DNA of 64,000 nucleotides from Linnemannia elongata. Lineage: Eukaryota > Mortierellomycota > Mortierellomycetes > Mortierellales > Mortierellaceae. Position numbers and translations under genes: made by a program. The stretch spans positions 558,001 through 622,000 of the forward strand of contig JAXBDG010000008.1 of the NCBI GenBank assembly GCA_036320915.1, given 5' to 3'. The notes beneath the pieces were generated by a model. It saw only the letters and a program-made list of their open reading frames with translations, was not told the DNA's origin and did no database searches. Position 1 is the stretch's first letter. Each line of letters begins with the position of its first letter. Of this stretch, positions 35,305-48,298 are shown piece by piece.

Positions 35305-37632
35305 ATGGCTGAACAAGTTCACTCGTCCTTCGCAGAGGGAACCGCAACAGCGGACTCAGAGATGACTTCAACCAGCTTCCTCACACCCGCAACAAACCCC
35401 TCAATCACCCATGCCGCTCGCCACTCGATCGATTTCAACGACAAGGTGCCTCAGGTCATGGAATGGACCTCAACTCTTGCCAAGGAACCCGTCCAGATCC
35501 CTCCCATCTCCACCTCAGACCTCGACCAGTCCCAAGGTACCGACCAGGAACCTAGAACTCCTACTGCCTCATCCATCCCTACCGGTGGACTCGAAGCCGA
35601 CCTGGAGGAACTCCACAAATTGACACCAACTCTTATCGAGGTCTCGTCTGCGCCTGATATCCCTGCTCTCGGGGATCTCTCCCTGAACCTCTCCTCGTCG
35701 TCATCGTCGTCTTCGTCGTCCACCAACCCATCTTACCTGTCCTCAAAGCCTTACAGCGTCAGCAGCCATTATGCCAAGGGATTGGACGTGCCTTCTTCTG
35801 CTGTCCCGTCGCCTCCTTCGTCCATCATTGCTGAACCTCCTTCGCCAACTCTTTCTCACGCCTCATTAAAGATGGGAAGCACATCCTCGACCGCAGGGGA
35901 CGACCTCGAGCAGGACCGGGAAGCCATGGAACAGGATGATCTTAACCCTATCAGCCAACACTTTCAACAACAACAGTCAAGCTCGATCGACACGACAATG
36001 TCTCAGAGCGCAGCAACCGCTGACCCCGTTGCTGCTCCTGTTGAAGATATCCCAACAGGTGGGTTCGTAGTGCCAAGGAGAGAGATCTTGACAAAGGAGG
36101 ATCTTGACCTGTTCCACGAGTCGCCTACCTATGCCGCGCTTTTTGCCTTTTTGGATGCGTTGAACGAGAGTGTCGTTGGTGTTGTGAGCACTGCTGACTG
36201 CTACCAAAGTGAGGTACAGCATCCATCTCTCTTTTTTTTTTTATCTGTTTTTTTTATTTAATTGTGAATGTATTGACTCGTGATCAATCTCAGACGCGCT
36301 AAACCGTGTGGCGACGACTTGCATTTTCGTTATACTAGGTTGTCAAGGGTATGCTGGAGACCTTGGACTTGGTCAACCAAGTGACAGAAGAGTACCCTCC
36401 TGAGACGGGCCATGAGAGTCGATTCGGCAACCCCGCATTCCGCAAGTTTTACGACCAGATCGGCTTGGTAAGAGGAAGAAAGACAAAATAAGAGGAATGG
36501 AGCGACGAGAGAGAGAGCCCTGTTACGGAAAAAGAATAGTAACTGTGCCAGGTGGCAGTAACAAAAAGGCGCATTGACCATCAAAGAAAAATCCATTAAC
36601 CGTACCTTTTTTCTCCCTTTGTTCCTCTACTTTGTGTCTTCACTAGTCTGCACCTAGTTGGATGGAGAAACTTTCGCTCCCCAAGGAAGCTGTTCCTGAG
36701 GTGACGAAGTACTTTGTGGAGTGCTGGGGAAACCGCAAGAGAATCGACTATGGTACAGGACACGAGGCTAGCTTCTTGGCCTGGCTCTATTGCTTTGCCA
36801 AGCTGGGACTCATCAAGAAGGAGGACTATAAGGCCGTCGTCGTCAATGTCTTCTTCAAGTAAGCTCTCTTTATTCAGTGTAGTCCGACGTGGCCATCTGC
36901 GTGGCTCTGTTGCTAACAATATGTCCGTACATTTGCTTTGCAATAGATACATTGAGGTGATGAGGAATCTTCAGTTTGCGTACTGGCTTGAGCCCGCTGG
37001 ATCGCATGGAGTGTGGGGCTTGGATGACTACCACTTCCTGCCTTTCTTGTTTGGAGCCGCACAATTGAGAGGACACAAGTATATCCGACCCAAGTCCATC
37101 CACGACAATGACATTGTGTCAGAGTTCTCCAAGGACTACATGTATCTCTCCTGCGTCAAGTTCATCAACTCTGTAAGCCATCGTTGTACACCTTGTTGTC
37201 AATGTCAGTGTTATATTAGAAGCTTTAGTTTGTTTTTATTGACAATGGCAACCTCTTCCGATACATTGATGACATCAGGTCAAGTCGGCTTCGTTGAGAT
37301 GGCATTCACCTATGTTGGACGATATTAGCGCGGTCAAGACATGGGACAAGGTCAACACGGGAATGATCAAGATGTACAAGGCTGAGGTGTTTGGCAAGTT
37401 GCCGATTATGCAGCATTTCCTGTTTGGATCGTTGCTCCCGTTCAAGGGCCAGAGCGATAACCGGATTCTGGATGAGGATGAGGAAGATGCGGGAGTGGAG
37501 GGACATCAGCATATCCATGCGTTTGGCCAAGAGTTTCCTACCTGCTGCGGTATGAAGATCCCTAGTGCGATTGCAGCAGCGGCGGCTTCTGGTGGTGCCA
37601 GCAGTGGAGCACGGAGACTGCCCTTTGACTAA
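35305..37632 (+). CDS. PP2A phosphatase activator (PTPA, Rrd/Ypa type) with long N-terminal extension
   Basis: Predicted 609 residues from exons 35305-36213, 36339-36467, 36647-36858, 36947-37172 and 37279-37632. PTPA is a peptidyl-prolyl isomerase and chaperone that activates the PP2A catalytic subunit. The C-terminal 350 residues hold the family blocks: [73 protein letters not shown] and the basic YIRPKSI. About 250 N-terminal residues are Ser/Thr/Pro-rich and disordered, with a run of about ten Ser near residue 133. Yeast Rrd1 and Rrd2 (about 360-390 residues) lack this, so the tail may be regulatory. The start at 35305 (MAEQVHSSF) is the first ATG after a CT-rich leader. Divergent from the securin candidate. 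Confidence 0.93.
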
Positions 37633-38489
37633 AATTACATGGTGTGGTCTACTGGTTGTGGTGATGTCACGAGTTTGTTTGATAGAAACATGTGAACCAT
37701 GGATGGGAGACAAGGGCTTCTTAAAGCAAAGCAAAGCAAAGCATACCAAACACATTTTCTTGAAATCTAAATACAACTTTCATTCCATGGACATTTCTTT
37801 GATGCGCCTCTGATTTTACTACCATTCAGTGTTGTTCTCTTGTCGCTGATGTTGTTGTTGCGCAATGGTGGTGGCACACCTCTTGATGAATTTCCCGCCT
37901 TTTCCATTTTTTCCTTTTTTTTTTTTTTTTTTTTTTTTTTCCTTTTCTTTTTCTTTGCATTTGTTTCACCAGTGATCAAACCCATTTGTGACACAAGAGA
38001 CAAATGGCTGTCTCTCTGGTCTCTCACGATTGGTTGGTTAAGGTGTCGTCCTCATGTCTCTCCTCTTTTCATCTCTCTCTCTCGCTCTCCCTTGCATACA
38101 TACACACACGCTTACTTAGTCTGGTCAGGTAATCCTTCTTTCTTTTCTTCAGTCGTTCACAACTTCTGGTTCTGCTTAGCATACCCTGCCGCTCTTTCAC
38201 CCACCTTGTCTCTCGAGTTCATTTCTCTCTCTTTCTATTCGTCTTCTCTTCTCTTCCATACTTTCCCTCCCTTTTTTCATTTTTCTCCCTTTCTGTACTC
38301 TACCTTCTCGTCTCTCGGTCTCGCTCTCTCCTTCTCTCTCTCTCTCTCCTTTCATTTCGACACAACAAGACAACGACTACCACAGCAACCACAAGCAGGA
38401 TCGTAACGCAAAAACACTCTCCGGGAAGGACGCACAAAAAGTACATAGCGAAACACCTTCAACATATAGGCAAAGCAGAAAGCACAACC
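37633..38489. other. intergenic region upstream of NF-YC
   Basis: Contains a five-fold AAGCA repeat (37724-37743), a T run (37914-37940) and a very long CT-rich tract (38060-38350), probably the NF-YC leader, which may itself be spliced. No gene recognised. Confidence 0.55.
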
Positions 38490-40126
38490 ATGGCCCACCA
38501 AAGACAGGACTCGGCAGGGTCGGCATACGACCCCAGTGCGGCCTCACACTACCAACACCAAATGCAACTTCAACACCACCAGCAACAGCAGCAATACCCG
38601 ATGATGGGCCAACAGCAACAGCAACAGCATGATCCTATCAGCGGCGCTTCACATCAACCACCGATGCAACATGCTCATATGCAGTTATTGCATTCGTTCT
38701 GGATGAACCAGATGCATGATATCGAGAATGTGCCGCAGGACTTCAAGATCCATCATTTGCCGTTGGCAAGGATCAAGAAGGTTATGAAGACCGATGAGGA
38801 TGTCAAGGTAAAAATGAAGGAGTAGCAGCGGTCTTTTTTTGTTGTTTTGAAAGTTTCTGTTGTCTTCTTGCGTTGTTGTTTCTCATTTGTTTTGCTGGGC
38901 TTGTTATACTCGATTGTTGGCATGGATGCGAGAGGAAAGTTGATTGGGAATGGTATCTAACATCTATTGCGTCTTGTACGACGAATAAAATACTTATGCA
39001 TGTTAGGCGAAGATGATCTCGGCGGAGGCACCGATGATATTCGATAAGGGATGCGAGATCTTCATTACAGAGCTGACCATCCGCGCATGGTAAGACACGT
39101 CCATCTTTCTCTCTCTTTCTCACTCTCTCTCTCTCTCTCTCCTCTCTTCTTTACCCTCTGTGTGTTCTCTCCCTTCCGTCCTCCCCAGCAACAGCGGCCG
39201 CTATATTAAAAATATAGGGGCACAAGTTCGTTCGCTTAACCAACCAGATGACGGATACTAATCATGCAAAATCATAATATAACGGTCATCTTTTCGTTTG
39301 ACATGGTCACCTGTACCCATCTCCTCCTATATCCTCTCCTCTCATCTCACTTTCTTCTCTCGTACGTTGTCTTTTGTACATATCTATATTACAAACATTA
39401 TTAGGATCCATGCAGAAGAGAACAAGCGACGCACACTGCAGAGGAGCGACATTGCGGCGGCAATCTCTAAAACCGATATGTTTGATTTTTTGATCGACAT
39501 TGTCCCTCGTGAAGAGTTCAAGGCTGCAAAGGAGGCCAAAGAGGCCGCGAGTGGTCATAGCAAGTCAGCGTCTGGTGGGGGGATTGAACATCGACGTAGT
39601 CAGGAATCGTTTCCTAACATGGGCGGTGCTGGACCTGGTGGGCCCACTGCTGCAGGCGGAAGTGGAGGACCGATTGGGTTGGAGGGATATGGGTATCCTT
39701 ATGGTATGCTTGAGAATGGACAGTTCGCCATGGTAAGGTTTCATCTCGCTAGGTTTTGACGTTCGCTATTCATTGTGTGTTTGAATCAGAACGTGGTATG
39801 AATGGATGGACATGTGAGCTGTGGAATGAAATGGGCTCTTTATCATCTGGCTTTAGGAACCCGCTCTGACCAACTTCTTCAATGTTTCTTGTGGCATAAT
39901 GACTGAAAATCGTGAATAATAGGGTCCTGGCGGTGGCGGTGAAGGTATAGACCCATATCAGCAGCAGCTTCAATTGCAGTATATGCGGGCGCAAATGGCG
40001 CAACAGCAGCAACAACAACAGCATGGTAATCCACGGTATGACTTTCAGCAACATCAACAGCATATGTCGCATGAGCAGCATTCGTCGGAGGACGGGTCGC
40101 AGCAGTTGCCCCCTGATGGTTGGTAG
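38490..40126 (+). CDS. HAP5: CCAAT-binding factor subunit NF-YC (HAP5)
   Basis: Predicted 310 residues from exons 38490-38807, 39007-39089, 39405-39732 and 39923-40126. NF-YC pairs with NF-YB through a histone fold; the dimer recruits NF-YA to bind CCAAT promoters. The N-terminus (residues 1-70) is Gln/His-rich. The histone fold follows: [48 protein letters not shown], then [20 protein letters not shown] and FLIDIVP, all standard NF-YC blocks spread over three exons. The C-terminus is Gly-rich, then Gln-rich ([15 protein letters not shown]), typical of activation regions. The upstream leader is a long CT tract. The assignment is firm. Confidence 0.96.
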
Positions 40127-40559
40127 TTTCTGTGCCAAGCATACTTCCATACTTGTTTCCTTTTATCGATATCCTTTCCATTCTTGCACCTACTACGCCT
40201 ACTACTATTACATCTACACTAATTCACTGCTAATAATAAATCAAAATGCAGCACACGTCCATGCCGTCCGATGCGTGTCATATGAACTCTCTTTTTTTTT
40301 CCCTTTCATTTTTGTTCCAACCGTCCGCCTGCTATGGAACCACGTCACAGAACTCAAAGTTGGACGCCACTGATCAGCTTTCACACCATTTTTGACACGT
40401 CTTCTTCCTTGCTTCATTCTCACTCTCTGTCATCTCCGCTTTCATCACCATTTTTTTCACTTTCACCCCTCAATTCTCACTCATCACTCCTATCACAACA
40501 CCTACACCTCTCCCACACTCCCTTTCCACCTTTTAACGAAAAAAAAACACTATACAACG
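40127..40559. other. intergenic region between NF-YC and GOT1
   Basis: 433 bp; the second half (40380-40550) is a CT- then AC-rich leader of GOT1. An AATAAA-like signal (aataataaatcaaa) sits at about 40232-40245, likely the NF-YC 3' end. Confidence 0.55.
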
Positions 40560-42065
40560 ATGACCATGTGGCTTTCAGACACACAGAGTAAACGCAACAA
40601 ACTTTAGACAACAAAACGGTTGACCATAACCTACCTTGTCGTCATCTACTGCAGAAAACTGACTTCACTTCTTTTTCATTACTTCTTGTTAATGAAACAT
40701 AGAGATTGGAGTGGGACTGACGGCGTTTGGATTGTTCTTTATGCTGATGGGCGTGATGATGTTTTTTGATGGAGGACTCTTGGCCATCGGAAACGTAAGC
40801 TAAACTACTTCCTTCTACTTTGGAGGGTGTCATTCGATTGACAGATGGAGGAAAAGTTTTCGACTCGAAGGGGAACAGTCAGCTGGACGATGACTTCGGG
40901 AGACCTCTGTGCAAAAGAGGAGATAGGCAGGATTCGGACATTACAGGATTCGGTTATACCGGCCAGGGTTTCGATGGAAGGGGTTTTTTTTATTCCAGGA
41001 AGAAAGAGAGAGAGAGAGAGTATTGGTACAAGTGATTTGAGGCGGGAGATATTGATCCTTTGGTTTGCATAGCATGGTATGGCTCCAAAGTATCGATTGG
41101 ACACGGTTCGTTTTCCAGCAGCAGGAAGAGTTCAACCTTTGGCTGGACGGGACAAAGTGAACAAGGACAAGTCCGGACAAGGATCAATTGTACACATTGT
41201 CTGATCGATCAAGGATATACGAAACGCAACACCATTCCACTAACCCTTCTTTTATCTCCTGGACCTTGTTACCCCCTCTCAAAAAATAGATCTTGTTTTT
41301 GGCAGGACTGACAATGGTTATTGGGCCTCAAAAGACAATGTTCTTCTTCGCGCGGCCTCAAAAGATCCGGGGGACGGTCTGTTTCTTTTTGGGCATCCTT
41401 CTCATCTTTATCAAGTGGCCCATCATCGGCATCCTCGTCGAGCTCTTTGGATTCATCAACCTCTTTGGGTAAGGGGGCCAGGATAGCACATCATCGTCTT
41501 TGGTCCTCATGTCCTTTGCCCTAGCTTGCTATTGATGCATACTAACGATCTTGTCCTTCCTGTTATTTAGTGATTTCTTCCCTGTGATTGTTGGATTCTT
41601 GAGGAGATTACCCGTCATTGGAAACATTTTGAGCGCGCCTGGAATCTCCAAGGTAATTTTTGGGGACAAATAGCAATGGAGAATGACGGTGATGTCTATG
41701 AACTCTTTCTTATCATTTGAGGGATAACAGAGCTGAATAGTGGACGTGTTGATGGTAGTCTGGATGCTCATCACGTCTTTTCATCTCATGTCTCTCTCTC
41801 TCATCCCGACACGTCCCTTATTCCTATTTCTCCGTGGACTTGCGCGGATCGAAAATGGGCGTTGTGGAAAACAGTTCCTTCCTGAACCTCGGGATCCTTG
41901 AAAGAAGGACACGGTCGACACTAGCAACAACCAAGGACTCTATTCACGGATTGAGCGCCAATGACATTCAAAAAGGTTATTAATCACGCTTCGTCTACTT
42001 TTTTTACATCATCGGATGATCGATAGATTGTGGATCGCATCAGCGGACAGAGACTTCCTGTCTAA
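40560..42065 (+). CDS. GOT1: Got1 Golgi vesicle transport protein
   Basis: Predicted 139 residues from exons 40560-40587, 40703-40794, 41290-41468, 41571-41652 and 42027-42065. Got1 is a small four-helix membrane protein of early secretory vesicles that helps ER-to-Golgi transport and fusion at the Golgi. The sequence KIGVGLTAFGLFFMLMGVMM, then FFDGGLLAIGN, LAGLTMVIGPQKTMFFFARP and KWPIIGILVELFGFINLFGD matches the family from end to end. The C-terminal exon is only 13 codons (IVDRISGQRLPV) and matches the usual RLPV-like ending. A second ATG two codons in (40566) may be the true start, since the family often begins MWLS. Intron 2 (495 bp) is much longer than the others. Confidence 0.94.
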
Positions 42066-44309
42066 GCATAGAGTCGTAGTTCTTTGTTTAAAGGAAAATA
42101 GCGATCTTTTTCTTAACCATTTAATTTGTTTACGTATTTTTTTTTTACGCGAAACCTGTTGCATACCCTTCCTTCTCGATTAAACCATACAAAGTAATTA
42201 CCCATACCACACCCTCAACATCACTACCATCGAAGACGCGTTTTTGTTTTTTCCTGGTTGTTCTAGCCATCGGTCGTATATGTTAAAGAAGGACCCCCCT
42301 AAAGCCAGCAAGTATGGGTGGGCTGAGATAGAAATGAAAAATATAGCATCATTGGGAAAGTCAGTGACACACGATGGCATGACAATCACGGCAGTCAGTC
42401 TTCGTGGAATTGTATCTATGGACTACAGTGGACCCAGAAGCAAGTTTCGGAGTGGCTGTTTGATGTCAGTCGGGAAGATAAAACCCAAAACAAAAAAGAC
42501 GCTAATTCATCGTCATTGACCCCGGTATGACATGAGCTATGCGGTACTTGGAGTTGTTGTTACTGCTGTTGTTATTTGTTGCAAAGATATTACCGGTTTT
42601 GTGTGCCTTTGAATTTACGTTATGCTTGAGTTGAAGTTCTTCCTTCTCCCCCCTTACCTTCCTTCCCAGAAAACGCCACGATTCGAAAGTTTATTGTGCC
42701 ACGCTCCGCCCTTGCCCCCCCCCTCGATGGATAGGTTAAAAGTAGAAGAGATGAACGACGAAGTTGAACAGTGAGCAAAAGAAAAAGAGAAAAAAAAAAA
42801 AAAGAAGTTTTGGAATTTCGGTCAAAAGTCGCTACAGCCCTGTGCTTGTCTATTTTGTTGACCACAAAAAAAAAAAAATGGAAGTGGTGAGCAATTTGCT
42901 ATTTTTTTTTTTTTTTTTTTTTTTTTTTTGTTTGTTACACGCTTTTTTGATTTCCAAATGCAAGCGGGAGAGCTGGGTGATTCGCTTTTGTGGCGTGAAT
43001 AAGGTGGCGTGGCGCAGATGGGATGGTTTGCGTTGGAGGTGAACATGGTGTGATGTAAAATGGGAGGAGATTGAGGTAGAATATTTAGGGAAAATAATCG
43101 ATAGTACTTTGAGGTGTGAGTGTGAGAAAAAAAAAGAAGAAAAAAGAAAAGACAAAGCGAAGGCTAGATGGAAGGGGAGAGATGGAAAGAGAGCAGAAGA
43201 GATACAGGAAAGAGAAAAAGATCAAGGTTGTCGCGAACGTTTATTCCCTGCAGTATCAACCAGGTTTCTTCTCGTTTGTTTTTTGTTTGTTTTGTTCCCA
43301 CAGGTTGGTTGCTAGCTTTTCAATTGATAGATGTGGTTGGCTTGCATGGGTTTCGGATGGTATTTGCTCCATACTCCACAAAAAAAAAAATCAATTGACC
43401 ATGCGACCTTTCGGGTTAAATCATGGCGTGTGGCACGGCATGGCATGGCATTGAGTGGCAATGGCACAGGCATAAAATCCCCTCGTCCCGTCGAGGTTAA
43501 AACGACTAGGGCGACGATGGGTGAGATGTTTACCATCGGATTTCTTGATTTTACTTTTTTAGTACCGTCTTTACCTGCTTTCTTGGACGCTGTTGGGTTT
43601 TAGCATCGCGGGAAGAATATTGTGCGACGAGCAAGGGAAAGAAGGAAGGAAGGAAGGAAGAAGGGAACGAAGAAGAAGAAGAATAAACGGAGGGAGAAGG
43701 AAGAAAGGGGATGAATGATGACAGGCTGCAGGCACAAGTTCGCTCCAGATGACAATTAGTCGCGCGTGCGATGAGTGCTGTCTGAGTGAGAGAGAGAGAG
43801 AGAAATAGAGATAGGAGTGCAAGAACGATCAAGATGTCCTTGTCCCCTCCCCCCTTTTCCCCTTTACTCCTCCTCCCTTCATCCATCCGATGATACATTT
43901 TTTTATATATATATGGTTATTTGACACGGCGTGGATCATCATTTTTTCTTCTTGTGAACCTGATTCAATTCAGATAGATCTGTGCCTGGTCTCAACCCTC
44001 TCAAAGCAAAATCCCTCACTCACTTGCCTCGATTAGTTTTTTTTTTTCCTCTTTTCTTTTCTTCTCCTCCTCCTCTCTTCTTTTTTTCGTCTCCTCAACT
44101 CTTCTTTCACTCCCATTCGCTCTTCGCCGCCGTCACCACCACCACCCTCGCTCTCTCACCGACTGCACTCCTCTCACACATACCCAGCACCCACCTTCCT
44201 AACCTTCTCGCCCCTGCCCTTTTCCCTTCCTCTAAACTCATACCTTTTCACCTCCTCCCCTTCTTCACCACCCACACAACTAGCCAACCTGAATCTCTCA
44301 CAGCACACC
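42066..44309. other. 2.2 kb intergenic region upstream of MO25
   Basis: No gene named. The plus-strand frame 42244-42519 (about 91 codons, no ATG at its start) reads protein-like in its middle but has no recognised domain. A T run of 28 lies at 42902-42929, GA-rich tracts at 43620-43800, and a CT-rich leader from 44030 to 44300. Confidence 0.5.
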
Positions 44310-46650
44310 ATGAACTTCTTCAAATCAAAACCAAAGACTCCTTACGAACTCGCCCGCAACCTCAAGGAGTCCATCCAGAAGCTTGACGGGCCAGACAGGA
44401 AAAAGGTACCTCATTCAAACTCATTGACCTTCTAATTCAGATCACACATCCAAAAATATTCCTTAGGTGGAATAACAGGGCAAGACACTATCTTTCTTTT
44501 TGTTTTTTCCTACCTCTCCCCGGTCATTCTGTCTTTCAAACAGAGACTAGATACACTCTCTCTCTCCTTTACTTTTTCGTTATTATCGAGAACCCAATTT
44601 TTTCTTATTGTTGAGTGGTCCTCCACGTCTCTTGCCGACCATTAACACACACACGTCAGTTCTGTTGGTTATCGATGTTGACGAGTGGTGTTCACCCGGA
44701 GGGTTGCTGTACCTTACGGTGTACCTGAACAAACACCAACCAAAAAGAGAGGTGCTTGTATAGTAGCTGTGGGGAAGACACGTTATTTGTTCCACCTACT
44801 CTTTTTTTATGAGCTTTTTGTTCTTTACTTTCCTTCTCGTCCACTTTTTTCATTTGCCTCGTTTGTTGTTGTGTTCCTTCATTCTTTTTGAGTCTCGCTC
44901 GCTCACTCGCCCGGCAAAATCTCAATAACCCCAACAATGTTGTTCACACCTCGTCCTTTATATTGTTGTCGACCCAAGGAAAACGATATATTGTAATCAG
45001 AGCAAAAATGTAAAAGAGACTCAGGACAGGAGAATAAGACTTGAAAGAGTGTGAGAATGTACGAAGGATGAAGACGATAAGGGAAAGTGAGCTTTTTATT
45101 CATTTGTAAAATAAAACCAGCGAGAGTGAGAAATCCAATTGACTCGACCTAGAACGCGTCCATCGACCTTCCCTCCGATTTCTTTGCAACAAAAAACAAG
45201 AGACTAAAATATATCGTCGTTATTTTGCGCACACTAATGAACTGCCACCTCTTCGCTGTACTGACGATCGCAAGATGCTCTTCTCTTGTCCTTATTTCGC
45301 ACTTTAGGCCACAGAAGATATCTCCAAGATCCTGGTGGCCATCAAGACTATGCTCTATGGCGATAGTGGCAAGTCAGAAGTCTTTTTTCTCTACCTTCTC
45401 GTAAATACGAGGACCTTTTTTTTTTACCAGATGACAATGTACTTTCTCTAACATAGAAAAGGCACACTCGTTATGATCTCACCCACGTGGGTCGATGACG
45501 GATTCCTTTGTTATTGTTTTTCTTTCATTCTCCAACCCTCATAGAAAACGACCCCGTCCCAGAGACTGTTGCTCAATTGGCACAGGAGGTGTACACCAAC
45601 AACTTGCTGCAGCTGCTTGTCGACAACATTGGCCGGTTTGAGTTTGAGGCCAAGAAGGACGTTGCCCAGATCTTCAACAATTTGCTCCGACGTCACATTG
45701 GATCTCGCTCTCCCACGGTTGAATATCTCTGCACGCGCGACCAGATTCTCTTTACCTTGATCCAAGGGTATGTGTTTCTGCTTTCGTTGCATTGTCTCAT
45801 TCGCCATTATCATCTCCACGGAAATCAGCAAGAGCGGTGCAGAGCAATGCAAGGAAAAAAGGGCGGGATGACAAGAAGACCGACAGACAAAACAGGGCAG
45901 GCGAGCACATACAAGCGGACAGTCGGATGGACAAAGTTTGGCATGACCTCTCACTTGTGGGTCATCATGTTTGGTTCTTTTTCCACGGAAAGCGCCTTCA
46001 CCAAAAATAAGTTGGCTACGATCGTGCGTCACAGGAAAACAAGAAGGTCTTGAGACCCCTTGTACAATTGGATTCATCATAGTTGTTACAGGAAGGGAGT
46101 CGACAGCCAACAAACCCTAGCCAACTTTTTCAGGAGAGGATTTTGGCTTGAGTCGAATTGAATTGGCTGAAAAGGAGAAAAAGGAGTAGGGGTGGGCGAA
46201 CTCATGGGACATCTTCGTACTTTTGAACCAACCACAGTCACGACAGGAACGATATTCTACAGGTGTACTCCTGCTTGTTGCGTATTCCCTACTGCCTCAC
46301 TGTATGTCCTACTTGGCCACTCACAACGTCAAAAAGGGGACAATAAGGAAATCAGACAACAATGAGGTCTTGTTTCTTGTTGCTTGGACTCGCCCTCCTC
46401 GCTTTCATTTCGTTTTTCCCTTTCCTTGGTCAACGTCGACCCTTGCCCTGATCTTACTCTGCTTTGCAAAACAAAAAAACCAAAACACATCTTCATCTCC
46501 TTGGCTTGTAACACTTTTTCGCCCTTGGCCAGGGATAAGTGCATGAATGCAGCGGATTTATTTGCCTCACCATGCGCAGAACAGGCGTGAGTTCGAAAAA
46601 AGGGGGGTGGAGAGAGAGGTGATCGTGACACCAGGGGACGCGTTCCTACA

Positions 46651-46683
<33 letters not shown>

Positions 46684-47981
46684 TCGTGAGGAAACAAAGG
46701 GGCTGGTGGAATAATGGGTATACTTGTTATTATGTATACTTTCGTCATGGCAGGAGTCCTCCTGTTCTTTTACTTAACCCCTATTCTCTGGGCGATGCAA
46801 AGCTTGACTTTTTCCAACTATTTTGACACAACAACAACAACAACAACAACACAACAACATAGAATGCTAAATAGACTATCCCTAACACTATTCTGCCTCC
46901 TATTTGTTTAGGTACGAAAACCAGGAGATTGCTTTGAACTGTGGCATGATCTTGCGGGAGTGTTTGCGACATGAGGTGTTGACCAAGATTGTCTTTAACT
47001 CGAACCAAGTATACAAGTTCTTTGACTATGTGGAGATGAACACGTTCGATATTGCCAGCGATGCCTTTGCCACATTCAAGGTACGAGAGCATTCCTTCTC
47101 GGTTATTTATTAACGAACAAATGGGCCGACAAGGATGAGATTGTGCGTTTCGTATTCCCCTCGGACATATCATGAACCTCCGTTATTGACGTTTTACAAC
47201 ACTGATTACTTTACGGTCTTCTAGGAAATCTTGAGCAGGCACAAAACTCTTGTGGCTGACTTTTTGGAGCGCAACTACGATGTCTTTTTCGACAAGTACA
47301 ACCAGCTTCTTCAGTCGAACAACTATGTCACCAAGCGTCAGTCATTAAAGGTACGCACAGTTCCTATCGACTGTCAAATGTGTCCAGCTGACAGGGAGGA
47401 AAGGCGAAGGCTGAACTTTTTCTTTTTCTCTGGCGAAGACATGTACTAACTGCCTTTATTGACTGTATGTGTAATAGCTGTTGGGCGAGATTCTTTTGGA
47501 CAGGACTAACTTTACGATCATGACGCGGTACATTGCCAACGCCGACAACTTGAAGTTGATGATGAACTTGTTGAAGGACAAGAGTCGCAACATCCAGTTT
47601 GAAGCCTTCCACGTCTTCAAGGTACCATTAGTGTCTTAATTTGACCCCTCCCATTACTGTAATCTCACATGGCATGAAACTAACTTGACTATTTGTCTAT
47701 CTTTGTCATAGGTCTTTGTCGCAAACCCCAATAAGAACAAGCCTGTGCTGGATATTTTGGCAAAGAACCAGGACAAGCTCATTTCTTTCCTGAGCACTTT
47801 CCACAACGACCGCAATGGTAAATTGCCGTTGTCATGGTATTTAGTGTATGCGTGTGTTGACAAACAATGTTCGCACTAACTCTAATTAACGTGCCTGACT
47901 ACTCTCTTACAATGTGTAATAGAGGACGAGCAGTTCAACGATGAGAAGGCGTTCTTGCTGAAGCAGATTCAGGATTTATAA
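44310..47981 (+). CDS. HYM1: MO25/Hym1 scaffold protein
   Basis: Predicted 327 residues from eight exons: 44310-44405, 45308-45368, 45545-45767, 46912-47080, 47225-47350, 47478-47621, 47712-47817 and 47923-47981. Mo25 proteins are helical-repeat scaffolds that bind and activate STE20-type germinal-centre kinases; yeast Hym1 works in the RAM network for polarity and cell separation. Family blocks: [135 protein letters not shown]. The whole length is covered. Intron 2 starts with GC (GCAAGT) instead of GT; the frame requires this. Introns 1 (902 bp) and 3 (1144 bp) are unusually long, and intron 3 holds a run of 30 T. Confidence 0.95.
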
Positions 47982-48298
47982 CCTTGCGGTTCAGGAGTAC
48001 TAGAAGGGAAGGCGTACGTTTTAAGACAAACATGTGGGCGAAGCTAGCTGGAGATTTGCTTTCTCAGGCTTTCATCCACCTGCGCCCTCAGTTCCAACCA
48101 CTATTTTCTACAGTTCAAACAAGAACACACCCACACCTCACCCTTATTTGTTTCTCCTCCCAAAAATGAGCATTCGATAAAAAAAAAACAGACGTCAAAA
48201 ACATCAGTATTCTTGGACTAAATTGATCGCGACAGTTTTTATTATTGGGTATTGGGTAATAATATAAGGTTGCAGGATTGAGATGTGAGTATGGATAT
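47982..48298. other. convergent 3' region of MO25 and lipase
   Basis: 317 bp between two convergent stops, with a short A run near 48180-48188 and AATAATA motifs near 48257. Nothing else seen. Confidence 0.55.

Noticed and set aside
45508..46053. 181-codon frame running through MO25 exon 3 into the intron
   Set aside because: Only the first part is MO25; after 45767 the frame continues into the intron by chance, and the next MO25 block resumes at 46912.
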